Part shown: one piece after another, positions 1 to 7,704 of the stretch | Layout: each line of letters opens with the position of its first letter | Position numbering within the stretch: the stretch's first letter is position 1 | Assembly: GCA_900546325.1 (NCBI GenBank) | Contig: URCR01000007.1 | Span: 16,938 to 80,937, forward strand | DNA length: 64,000 nt | Direction: 5' to 3' | Source: an uncultured Lachnospiraceae bacterium | GTDB taxonomy: Bacteria; Bacillota; Clostridia; Lachnospirales; Lachnospiraceae | Made by a program: the position numbers and the translations under genes | Notes under the pieces: model-generated | Told to the model about the DNA's origin: nothing | Database searches by the model: none | What the model saw: only the letters and a program-made list of their open reading frames with translations

Positions 1-1222
1 CTGTCGTATCTGCGTCAAGCTCAGAACCGAACTGTGCGAAAGAAGCAAGCTCGCGGTACTGTGCAAGGTCGATTCGGATCGGTCCTGCAATCTTCTTCAT
101 CGCTTTGATCTGTGCAGAACCTCCAACACGGGATACAGAGATACCCGGGTTGATCGCCGGTCTGAAACCTGCGTTGAACATCTCTGTCTCAAGGAAGATC
201 TGACCATCTGTGATAGAGATTACGTTTGTAGGGATGTACGCAGATACGTCACCCGCCTGTGTCTCGATGATCGGAAGCGCCGTCAGAGAACCTCCGCCTA
301 ATTTGTCAGATAATCTTGCCGCTCTCTCTAATAATCTGGAGTGCAGATAGAATACATCTCCCGGATAAGCTTCACGTCCTGGTGGACGGCGGAGCAGTAA
401 GGAGAGTGTACGGTAAGCTGTCGCATGTTTGGACAAGTCATCGTATACTACGAGAACGTCCTCTCCATTTTCCATCCACTCTTCACCGATCGCACATCCT
501 GCATATGGTGCGATGTACTGAAGAGGTGCCAGCTCACTTGCTGTGGATGCAACGACGGTTGTATAGTCCATTGCACCGTATTCTTCAAAAGTCTGAACGA
601 TATTTGCAACTGTGGATGCTTTCTGTCCGATCGCAACGTAGATACATTTTACGCCCTGACCTTTCTGGTTGATAATTGTGTCGACTGCGATCGCTGTCTT
701 ACCGGTCTGTCTGTCACCGATGATCAGCTCACGCTGTCCTCTTCCGATCGGCACCATGGAGTCGATCGCTTTGATACCTGTCTGTAATGGAGTATCTACG
801 GATTTACGAGAGATAACTCCGGAAGCAACTCTTTCAATCTGGCGGAAAGATGTTGCCTGAATCGGTCCTTTTCCATCGATTGGCTGACCTAACGCATTTA
901 CTACACGGCCTAACATGCAATCACCGACCGGCACTTCTACTACACGGCCTGTTGTCTTTACAGTATCGCCTTCGTTGATGTTTCTGTTATCACCTAAGAG
1001 AACCGCACCAACGTTGTCTTCTTCAAGGTTCAATACCATACCATATACTTCGCCAGGGAACTCCAAAAGTTCTCCCTGCATTGCATTTTCCAGTCCGTGG
1101 ATACGCGCGATACCATCGGCTACCTGAATAACCGTTCCGACATCAGATACTTCTAACTCTGATGCATATCTTTTAATCTGTTCTTTAATGACAGAGCTGA
1201 TTTCTTCTGGTTTTAAATTCAT
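1..1222 (-). CDS. atpA: F-type ATP synthase subunit alpha (partial, C-terminus outside window)
   Basis: Nucleotide-binding, mostly non-catalytic subunit of the F1 head at the inner face of the membrane. The translation from the ATG at 1222 opens MNLKPEEISSVIKEQI and runs to the window edge without a stop (about 407 codons of the usual 500). A P-loop GDRQTGKT and the downstream VVYDDLSKHA segment place it firmly in the alpha family. It follows atpH after 34 nt, matching the usual delta-alpha-gamma order. The promoter is shared with the upstream genes. Confidence 0.97.
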   Translation of the reverse strand, partial: MNLKPEEISSVIKEQIKRYASELEVSDVGTVIQVADGIARIHGLENAMQGELLEFPGEVYGMVLNLEEDNVGAVLLGDNRNINEGDTVKTTGRVVEVPVGDCMLGRVVNALGQPIDGKGPIQATSFRQIERVASGVISRKSVDTPLQTGIKAIDSMVPIGRGQRELIIGDRQTGKTAIAVDTIINQKGQGVKCIYVAIGQKASTVANIVQTFEEYGAMDYTTVVASTASELAPLQYIAPYAGCAIGEEWMENGEDVLVVYDDLSKHATAYRTLSLLLRRPPGREAYPGDVFYLHSRLLERAARLSDKLGGGSLTALPIIETQAGDVSAYIPTNVISITDGQIFLETEMFNAGFRPAINPGISVSRVGGSAQIKAMKKIAGPIRIDLAQYRELASFAQFGSELDADTT

Positions 1223-1256
1223 GGAGCGAATCCACCTTCCTTCTATTTTTTGCGCC

Positions 1257-1805
1257 CTAATGAATCTGGATGTTTCTCAACTGCTTTGATAATTCATAGA
1301 GCTTCGTCTTAATACTGCTGTCCACAACACGGTCTTTGATACGGATCACCATGCCTCCGATCAGACTTTCATCAACATCGTAATTCATCTCAAATGTCTC
1401 ATACTGTGTCGTCTCAAGCAGACGCTTCTCGATATCACTCTTCTGTTTGTCACTCAGCGCAAAGGCTGTCGTCACATTTGCGATACCGATCTTCTTTTCT
1501 TCCTTTACAAGTCCGATAAAGTATTCAAATACGGACACTGTATCCGGATAATGACCTTTTGTGATCAATAATGTCATCAGTCCAATGATCTCGCGGGATA
1601 CATGACCGCCGAATGTTTCTTCGATGATCTTCACTTTATCTTCTTTGATGATCTTCGGATGATTCATTAATCTGCTCAGTTCTTCATTTGTGCGTAAGAC
1701 TTCCAGCACATCCTGAACTTCTGTGAAGAACAGATCCATCTTGTTCTCCTCAACAGCAACGGCAAACAATGCATCACCATATGTTTTAGAAACTAACTTA
1801 GCCAT
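1257..1805 (-). CDS. atpH: F-type ATP synthase subunit delta
   Basis: Peripheral stalk subunit (182 residues, normal length) linking the F1 head to subunit b. The opening MAKLVSKTYGDALFAVA is the typical OSCP/delta N-terminus, and the C-terminal part holds GGMVIRIKDRVVDSSIKTKL, the conserved delta signature. The start overlaps the end of atpF by 13 nt, so translation is probably coupled. Assignment rests on sequence and on position between b and alpha. Confidence 0.96.
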   Translation of the reverse strand: MAKLVSKTYGDALFAVAVEENKMDLFFTEVQDVLEVLRTNEELSRLMNHPKIIKEDKVKIIEETFGGHVSREIIGLMTLLITKGHYPDTVSVFEYFIGLVKEEKKIGIANVTTAFALSDKQKSDIEKRLLETTQYETFEMNYDVDESLIGGMVIRIKDRVVDSSIKTKLYELSKQLRNIQIH

Positions 1806-2308
1806 GTACGTTCACCCATTTCTTTTAATGTTTCATCGATTAGACTTTCCTGTACATTCGTATCGATCGAAGCCTTCACGACCTTTCCTGCCATAAGAGA
1901 GGCGATTGCTACCATCTCCTGCTTCATCTCATCCAATGCACGTTTCTTCTCTAATTCAACCTCTGCGTTTGCACGCGCTATAATACGGGCTGCCTCTTCT
2001 TTCGCTTCTGCAACAATCTGTGACTCTGTCTTCATCGCTTTCTTGCGGGCTTCGCTCAGGATGACCTGCGCTTCTTTGTCCACTTCTCTTAACTTTGTCT
2101 CATATTCTTCTTTGAATACGACGGCATCTGCTCTCTCTTTCTTTGCAGTGTCCTGCTCCTCCTTCACCCGTCTCTTACGCTCATCGAGCATCTTTCTGAC
2201 CGGCTCAAATAACAGATAGGACAACAGCGTGAAAAGTACAAACATCGCAATCGCAAGTGTACACGCATCAAACAGCAGTTGTGCATCCAGGTTAAATAAA
2301 CGTTCCAA
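1793..2308 (-). CDS. atpF: F-type ATP synthase subunit b
   Basis: Membrane-anchored stator stalk, 171 residues. One hydrophobic helix at about residues 13-35 is followed by a long charged segment rich in Lys, Glu and Ala (about 45-150) that should form the coiled-coil stalk. There is a single b gene, so a b2 homodimer is expected. It ends inside the first codons of atpH. Confidence 0.95.
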   Translation of the reverse strand: MERLFNLDAQLLFDACTLAIAMFVLFTLLSYLLFEPVRKMLDERKRRVKEEQDTAKKERADAVVFKEEYETKLREVDKEAQVILSEARKKAMKTESQIVAEAKEEAARIIARANAEVELEKKRALDEMKQEMVAIASLMAGKVVKASIDTNVQESLIDETLKEMGERTWLS

Positions 2309-2380
2309 GGTTCAGCCTCCTTCCTTCTATTATTTTCATCTCTTCCGTTTTTCGATCTGCTTCTGTACGGAATCTCTTTT

Positions 2381-2647
2381 TTATAACTGACCTAATAATG
2401 GGTTAGCGAATAATAAGATCAGCGCGATAACAAGACCATAAAGACCTGTTGTCTCGGCTACGGCCTGTCCTAAAAGCATTGTGGATGTGATGTCTGATTT
2501 TGCTCCCGGGTTTCTACCTACTGCAGATGCACCATGACCTGCTGCAACACCCTGTCCGATACCAGGTCCGATACCTGCGATCATCGCAAGACCTGCACCG
2601 ATTGCTGAACATGCTAAGATTAATGCTTCGTTTGTAATTTGACTCAT
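2381..2647 (-). CDS. atpE: F-type ATP synthase subunit c with Na+-binding signature
   Basis: Ring-forming c subunit of 88 residues with two membrane helices and a polar loop around RNPGAKSD. Seen directly: Gln32 in GPGIGQG, Val63, Glu65, Thr66, Thr67 and Tyr70 in VAETTGLY. In the Na+-translocating Ilyobacter tartaricus ring the Na+ ligands are Gln32, Val63, Glu65 and Ser66, with Tyr70 in the hydrogen-bond network; here Thr replaces Ser66 and keeps the hydroxyl. This predicts Na+ coupling, an inference from residues only. The gene sits between a and b as usual. Confidence 0.97.
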   Translation of the reverse strand: MSQITNEALILACSAIGAGLAMIAGIGPGIGQGVAAGHGASAVGRNPGAKSDITSTMLLGQAVAETTGLYGLVIALILLFANPLLGQL

Positions 2648-2709
2648 AATAAATTCCTCCTGTTTTACAATTCATTTTCGTAAAATTTTCCTGCCCTCTT
2701 AAAGGCTGA

Positions 2710-3429
2710 TTACTCTGCTTCCGGCATCTTATCATTGATAAATACCATTGACAGCATACAGAACACATATGTTTGAATACATCCTGAGAAGACGTCAAAG
2801 TATATGTGCAAGATACCTGGCCATCCGATTGCAAGTTTTGATAACAGGCCATATAACAGACCCATGATGACTGTTCCTGATAATACGTTTCCGAACAGAC
2901 GCAATGAAAGCGAAAACGGTACCGCAATTTCACCGATCAGATTGATCGGGAATAAAAATGGCAGCGGTTTAAATAACCCGGTAAATGCTCCAATCTTGTT
3001 ATAACGAATGTTGTTAAACTGAATCAACACAAACGTTATCACACCAAGTGGCAATGTTACACCGTAATCCGCTGTCGGCGGACGAAGTCCGAGAAGCCCT
3101 GACAGATTGCTGACGATCAGAAATAGAAACAGCGTTCCGATGTAATTCCGGTAAGGGATTCCATTCTTTCCCATGCTACCTTTTACCATGCCGTCCAGTG
3201 CTTCCACAATCATCTCTGCAATATTCTGCAATGTGTCCGGCTCTCCTTCGGTATCCCGAAGCTTACTGCGGACAACCAACGCAAAAATCACGAGAAGTAC
3301 GCACACAATCAGCAAACTGACATGTGTCGTTGTTAGCCACAGTTCCTGTCCAAACAAGTGAAATTTGACAAGCCCGTGTATCATAAAATCAGGTCCGTCT
3401 GCAGCTAAGATTCCTAAGCCAGTTCCCAC
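2710..3429 (-). CDS. atpB: F-type ATP synthase subunit a
   Basis: Stator channel subunit (239 residues, about five to six membrane helices) that faces the c ring. The essential arginine is present in SLSLRLFGN (helix 4), and the last helix carries the usual QTYVFCML. The reading frame begins with GTG at 3429: an overlapping ATG at 3431 is in a frame that stops after five codons, while AGGAGGGGG lies at the right distance from the GTG. First of the core F0 genes after the assembly genes. Confidence 0.96.
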   Translation of the reverse strand: MGTGLGILAADGPDFMIHGLVKFHLFGQELWLTTTHVSLLIVCVLLVIFALVVRSKLRDTEGEPDTLQNIAEMIVEALDGMVKGSMGKNGIPYRNYIGTLFLFLIVSNLSGLLGLRPPTADYGVTLPLGVITFVLIQFNNIRYNKIGAFTGLFKPLPFLFPINLIGEIAVPFSLSLRLFGNVLSGTVIMGLLYGLLSKLAIGWPGILHIYFDVFSGCIQTYVFCMLSMVFINDKMPEAE

Positions 3430-3443
3430 ATGATCCCCCTCCT

Positions 3444-3842
3444 TTACTTAGATTTTTGGAGTCTTACAAATACCTGATGCGTCCACGGCTGAAGGTACGC
3501 AGATATTTTCAGACTCATAACGCCGATCAGCGCCGCAATGATATTCCCTACTTTAAAGTAGGCTGTCACTCCAAATATAACTGCTACAATAAGAAGACGG
3601 ACAACATATGCCTTACGCATATGCTTCGGTGCACCTTCTTCTCCAAAATCAAGGGCATCCTCAATCGACCGCTTCATATGTACCATCATACCGAGCGCTG
3701 TTGCAATTCCGATCCAGAGACCGACAGATACGAATAGAAGATTATCTGCGACGATCAGACAGATCATCTGTGCCAGAATTCCATATACAATTAAGCCAGC
3801 CGCCAGCTCCTTTGCTGTATTATCTGCACTATTCATCTTCAT
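3444..3842 (-). CDS. atpI: ATP synthase subunit I family protein
   Basis: Small membrane protein of 132 residues with four predicted helices, in the position and with the character of the ATP synthase subunit I family, thought to aid assembly or stability of the c ring or ion supply. Two ATGs lie at the start (MKM); the gene begins inside the end of the preceding gene (14-nt overlap), with AGGGGG just upstream, so coupling is likely. Family assignment is by context, hydropathy and length. Confidence 0.8.
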   Translation of the reverse strand: MKMNSADNTAKELAAGLIVYGILAQMICLIVADNLLFVSVGLWIGIATALGMMVHMKRSIEDALDFGEEGAPKHMRKAYVVRLLIVAVIFGVTAYFKVGNIIAALIGVMSLKISAYLQPWTHQVFVRLQKSK

Positions 3843-4068
3843 ATTCCCCCTTCTCTTCTAAATCTTCATTTGCATGTTTTGCCAAGTAATATGTGTTGCG
3901 TCCTCCAGCCAGTACACCCATGATTACCAATGGGATAAATAGTGAAATAGAGAATTTTTTTTCCAAAAACACGGCAAGAAAAACGCACAAAAAAATAGGG
4001 GTAATCATACTTAATCCAAGCTGTGTGATAAGCGCAAATGTACGATAAACACTTTTTTTATATTTCAT
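3829..4068 (-). CDS. AtpZ/AtpI-type small membrane protein
   Basis: First gene of the F-ATPase operon: 79 residues, two membrane helices at about 14-34 and 42-60 and an acidic tail. The fold pattern (short basic N-terminus, two helices joined by a turn, GGRN after the second) fits the AtpZ/AtpI group found at the head of clostridial F-ATPase operons. Its exact role is unknown; an accessory role in assembly is inferred from position. Confidence 0.7.
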   Translation of the reverse strand: MKYKKSVYRTFALITQLGLSMITPIFLCVFLAVFLEKKFSISLFIPLVIMGVLAGGRNTYYLAKHANEDLEEKGEYEDE

Positions 4069-4110
4069 AAATCGCTCCCTACTTTCAATTCATATTTTCC
4101 TGTCTTTTTT

Positions 4111-4138
4111 ATTATAACATTTTTAGGATTCTTGTCTA
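4111..4138 (-). promoter_or_regulatory. Sigma-A type promoter of the F-ATPase operon
   Basis: On the minus strand a TAGACA (4133-4138) is separated by 16 nt from a perfect TATAAT (4111-4116), placing the start of transcription about 40 nt before the first gene of the operon. Confidence 0.7.
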
Positions 4139-4215
4139 GTTTTTTTAGGTTTTTTAGGTTTATTTATTAATCCAAGCTTTATACTTATTGCTTTCTTCGA
4201 TAAATAAGATCATTC

Positions 4216-4710
4216 TCAGTCCCATTTCAACCTATGCAAATACCCCTCCAGATTCATTCCGGCAAACTGATTCTGCCTGAGCGCCTCATACAGGACAATT
4301 GCCACCGAATTTCCAAGGTTTAACGAGCGGATATCCCCCACCATCGGGATCCGGATGCTGTCTTCCTTGTGATGAACTAAAATCTCCTCCGGAATTCCCG
4401 CACTTTCCTTTCCGAACATGATATAACAGTCCGGCTCATACTTCACATCGGTATAGACATTCGGCGCCTTTGTCGTTGCCATATAAATCTTCGCTCCCGG
4501 ATTTCTCTCCAGAAAATCATTGTAATCAATATATGTTGTCACATCTAACTGATCCCAGTAGTCCATGCCCGCCCGCTTGATCGCCTTTTCATTCAGCCTG
4601 AATCCAAGCGGTTCGATCAGGTGGAGGCGCGTATTTGTCGCCACACACGTTCTTCCGATATTTCCTGTATTTGCCGGAATCTCCGGTTCAAATAATACAA
4701 TATTTAACAT
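4216..4710 (-). CDS. trmL: tRNA (cytidine/uridine-34 2'-O-) methyltransferase
   Basis: SPOUT-class methyltransferase (164 residues) that methylates the wobble base of tRNA-Leu species. Typical opening MLNIVLFEPEIPANTGNIGR, the central MFGKESAGIPEEIL and the C-terminal knot motif RSLNLGNSVAIVLYEALR are all present. It ends the leftward run that starts at the AIR-synthase-like gene; 14 nt separate it from the aminotransferase gene. TrmL/YibK is the best match among SPOUT families. Confidence 0.92.
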   Translation of the reverse strand: MLNIVLFEPEIPANTGNIGRTCVATNTRLHLIEPLGFRLNEKAIKRAGMDYWDQLDVTTYIDYNDFLERNPGAKIYMATTKAPNVYTDVKYEPDCYIMFGKESAGIPEEILVHHKEDSIRIPMVGDIRSLNLGNSVAIVLYEALRQNQFAGMNLEGYLHRLKWD

Positions 4711-4724
4711 TTGTCCTGTCTCCT

Positions 4725-5897
4725 TTATCTATTTTCTTCCCGCAGCCGTCCGATAAATCTCTCCAGTCTTCCAAGTGCCTCTTTCAGATCTTCCAGCGAA
4801 TATGCGTAAGAGATGCGGATAAACCCTTCCCCGCTTGCTCCGAACGCGGTTCCCGGCACGACCGCCACCCGCTCTTCCTCCAGAAATCTCGTGGCAAATT
4901 CTTCGGAAGTCATTCCAAATTCGGAAATATCCGGGAAGACGTAAAACGCCCCGTATGGCTCAAAACATTTCAGCCCGATCTTTCTGAACTCATGCATGAG
5001 AAACCTTCTTCTCTGATTATAGGCTTCCCTCATCTCATCTACTTCCGGCTGACAGTTTCTAAGTCCTTCGATCGCCGCATACTGGCTGTTTGTAGGCGCA
5101 CACATAATTGCAAACTGGTGGATCTTGACCATCTGCTCGATGATCGCCGCCGGACCGCACGCATACCCAAGCCTCCATCCGGTCATTGCAAATCCTTTGG
5201 AAAATCCATTGATCATGATTGTCCGCTCCTGAAGTCCCGGAAACTCCGCGATCGACACATGATCCCCCTGATAACTTAATTCCGAATAAATCTCATCGGA
5301 AATCACAAACAAATCATGCTCTTTTACCACTTCCGCGATCGGTTCCAGATCCTCCCTCGTCATGATAGACCCGGTCGGATTGTTCGGAAACGGAAGGACA
5401 AGGATCTTTGTCCGCGGTGTGATCGCCGCCTCCAGTTCCTCCCTTGTCAGTTTGAACTCATTTTTATTTTGAAGAGGGATCACGACCGGAACACCGCCTG
5501 CAAGTACTGCACAAGGAAGATACGATACATAACTCGGCTGTGGAATCAGCACTTCGTCCCCCGGATCCAGCATCGCACGCATCGCAATATCGATTCCTTC
5601 GCTCCCGCCGACTGTCACGACCACCTCCGTCTTCGGATCATACACGACGGAGCTCTTTCTCTGGATATAGTTACAGATTTCTTCTTTTAATTCCTTCAGC
5701 CCGGAGTTCGATGTATAAAATGTTCTCCCCTTTTCCAGAGAATAAATTCCTTCTTCCCGAATCCGCCACGGCGTGTCAAAGTCCGGCTCTCCGACTCCCA
5801 GTGAAATGGCATCTTTCATCTCATTGACGACATCGAAAAACTTACGGATTCCCGAAGGCTCGATTTCTACTACTTTTTTTGCTAACGGATTCCTCAT
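4725..5897 (-). CDS. PLP-dependent aminotransferase, class I/II (aspartate/aromatic type)
   Basis: 390-residue fold-type I aminotransferase. The PLP lysine lies in MINGFSKGFAMTGWRLGY and the conserved FPNNPTGS and SDEIYSEL segments are visible. The N-terminus starts at a substrate arm (RKFFDVVNEMKDAISLGVGE) as in the aspartate or aromatic aminotransferases often called MalY/PatA-like or AspC-like. Substrate cannot be fixed from sequence. Its ATG overlaps the TAA of the Lrp gene by one base, so regulator and enzyme are co-translated. Confidence 0.9.
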   Translation of the reverse strand: MRNPLAKKVVEIEPSGIRKFFDVVNEMKDAISLGVGEPDFDTPWRIREEGIYSLEKGRTFYTSNSGLKELKEEICNYIQRKSSVVYDPKTEVVVTVGGSEGIDIAMRAMLDPGDEVLIPQPSYVSYLPCAVLAGGVPVVIPLQNKNEFKLTREELEAAITPRTKILVLPFPNNPTGSIMTREDLEPIAEVVKEHDLFVISDEIYSELSYQGDHVSIAEFPGLQERTIMINGFSKGFAMTGWRLGYACGPAAIIEQMVKIHQFAIMCAPTNSQYAAIEGLRNCQPEVDEMREAYNQRRRFLMHEFRKIGLKCFEPYGAFYVFPDISEFGMTSEEFATRFLEEERVAVVPGTAFGASGEGFIRISYAYSLEDLKEALGRLERFIGRLREENR

Positions 5898-6379
5898 TAC
5901 GGCGTCACCAACATCCTTTCCGGCTCTGTTTTTGCCACAAGTACCGCCCCGTGATCTTTGTACTTCTTCAACACGAAATGTGTCGCAGTGCTCAGCACGG
6001 CATCAAGCGGAGCCAGCTTCCCGGAGACAAACTCAGACACTTCTTTTAATGTTCTTGCTTTCAGTGTGATCAGAAAATCATATCCGCCCGAGATCAGGTA
6101 CACGGCATTGACTTCCGGGTAGTTATAGATCCGCTCTGCAATCCGGTCAAATCCCTGATTTCTCTGTGGTGTCACTTTTACCTCGATCAAAGCGACCACC
6201 TGCTCCTCTCCTGTCTTCTCCCAGTCAATCAGTGTATGGTAACCGCAGATGATCTTCTCCTTCTCCATCTGTGCAATCTCATTGGCGATCATCACCTCAT
6301 CTGAGCCGAGCAACACTGCAAGCTCCTGCAGATCTATTTTGCTGTTTCTCTCAAGATATTTTAAAATCTCTCTTCTCAT
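5897..6379 (-). CDS. Lrp/AsnC family transcriptional regulator
   Basis: 160 residues: N-terminal helix-turn-helix (about 5-50, LQELAVLLGSDEVMIANEI) and C-terminal ligand-binding RAM domain (about 65-145, including VYLISGGYDFLITLKART). Such proteins sense amino acids. Being sandwiched in one operon with an aminotransferase suggests it controls this operon in response to the amino acid handled by the enzyme (inference). Overlaps the upstream gene by ATGA. Confidence 0.92.
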   Translation of the reverse strand: MRREILKYLERNSKIDLQELAVLLGSDEVMIANEIAQMEKEKIICGYHTLIDWEKTGEEQVVALIEVKVTPQRNQGFDRIAERIYNYPEVNAVYLISGGYDFLITLKARTLKEVSEFVSGKLAPLDAVLSTATHFVLKKYKDHGAVLVAKTEPERMLVTP

Positions 6380-7398
6380 TGCTGTTTCCCTTCCTTCCTG
6401 TCCTGTTCAATAAATGATTCATAGATTTTCGCAAGTTCATCCGGCTGTGGTCTGTCCAGAAAACGACGCTCACTCCCCCCGGACAGTACACGTTCTTTCT
6501 GATTCGTCGTATGGCCGATGACCGCCGCCTGCTTTCCTGATGCCTGGAGTTTTCGCACAAGCGTCTCCCCGTCATGCGTAAAGATCAGAATACTTCCGGC
6601 GGAAGTCATCTGATACGGATTCAGGCGGAAATATTCGCAGATTTCCACAGTTTCCTGCCGGATGGACATCTTCTTCATATCTGCTTCCAGACCGACATCT
6701 GCCGCCTCCGCAGTTTCCCACAGCGCCGCCAGAATTCCGCCCGGACCGATCTGATACATCGCCGATGCTCCGTGCTCCCTGGCAGTCTGAATCTGCTCCA
6801 GTGCGAATAATTCCCCGTCCATCTGTTTGATCCGGTTCAGAAAGGCTGGAACAAATCTTGCCGCCAGTTCCTCTTCCTTCCTGCTCATAATCCGCAGCAT
6901 CCCTTCCAGTCCGATCCATCCTGCAAGTACGATGTCCTGCCCTGCCTTTGCTGTCATTTTCTGCGGGATCTCCTCCTCCGCCGTTCCGACTGCATTGACA
7001 TGGACGATCGCCTCACAGATAGCAGGACTTACCTCCGCTTTGGCACAAAGAATCTGAAGGTTCTGTCTTTCTGCCGCCTGCTCCATCCATTCTGTCATCG
7101 CCTTCAGTCTGGACTCATATGCATAAGGCGGAAGCTGGATCTGCACATCTACCCCGATTGGATCCGCCCCTCTCGCGGCAATATCATTGACCGCCCGCGC
7201 CATCGCAAATACACCGATATTCTTCGCACTTCCATATACGGAAGTCCCGGAAAAGACTACCGGAACAGCTTCTTTCATACGAATCCCAGCACACAGTTCT
7301 TCGGAAGACGGCTCAAAAAGCGCCTCATCCCTGACCGTATGTAATTGTTTTAAGATGGAACGCTTCAGCACAGTTCCTGACACATTCCCTATTTTCAT
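6376..7398 (-). CDS. AIR synthase-related protein (PurM/HypE/SelD fold)
   Basis: 340 residues. The N-terminal region has the pattern of the PurM superfamily (VPVVFSGTSVYGSAKNIGVF, then MARAVNDIAARGADPIGVDV, equivalent to the metal/ATP-binding segment), and the C-terminal part includes QIGPGGILAALWE and a HDGE segment as in HypE-like proteins. No hydrogenase genes are near, so a HypE role is unlikely; the true reaction is unknown. First gene of an operon with the Lrp regulator and aminotransferase, stop overlapping the next start. Confidence 0.75.
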   Translation of the reverse strand: MKIGNVSGTVLKRSILKQLHTVRDEALFEPSSEELCAGIRMKEAVPVVFSGTSVYGSAKNIGVFAMARAVNDIAARGADPIGVDVQIQLPPYAYESRLKAMTEWMEQAAERQNLQILCAKAEVSPAICEAIVHVNAVGTAEEEIPQKMTAKAGQDIVLAGWIGLEGMLRIMSRKEEELAARFVPAFLNRIKQMDGELFALEQIQTAREHGASAMYQIGPGGILAALWETAEAADVGLEADMKKMSIRQETVEICEYFRLNPYQMTSAGSILIFTHDGETLVRKLQASGKQAAVIGHTTNQKERVLSGGSERRFLDRPQPDELAKIYESFIEQDRKEGKQQ

Positions 7399-7462
7399 TC
7401 TTTCCCAGTCCTTTCTTTCATTTTGTCCGTAATCAGTTCGCCCACTGTCTGCTCACATACGA

Positions 7463-7564
7463 TTAGAGCAAATATGGCACAACTCCTGTCAGAACCATTG
7501 CCACAATAATTACAATAATGATCACAGATGTGATCTTTCGAAATTTCTTACTATAAAAGTTCAT
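7463..7564 (-). CDS. 33-residue single-span membrane peptide
   Basis: Short gene: ATG at 7564, TAA at 7463-7465, preceded by AAAGGAAG at good spacing. The peptide has a basic start (MNFYSKKFRKITS) followed by one very hydrophobic stretch (VIIIVIIVAMVLTGVV). It resembles the DUF4044-type mini membrane proteins seen in Firmicutes in size and layout only; no function is known. It sits between the radical SAM gene and the AIR-synthase-like operon. Confidence 0.6.
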   Translation of the reverse strand: MNFYSKKFRKITSVIIIVIIVAMVLTGVVPYLL

Positions 7565-7704
7565 CGTTCTTCTTCCTTTCTGCTATCAATTACTATTCCT
7601 TTTGCTTCTTCCCTTCCTGCCGGAAGATGTTCCTCCATTCTATACTCTTTCCCATTCTTTTGCAAGGAAGCGAAGGCTGATTTTCCCAAATCTTCTACTT
7701 TCTC

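Noticed and set aside
4635..5279. 214-codon rightward frame opposite the aminotransferase
   Set aside because: Lies wholly antisense to two clear genes; basic, unstructured translation without start signals.
6376..7398. Hydrogenase maturation protein HypE
   Set aside because: Fold is shared, but there are no hyp or hydrogenase genes and the C-terminal cysteine motif of HypE is absent.
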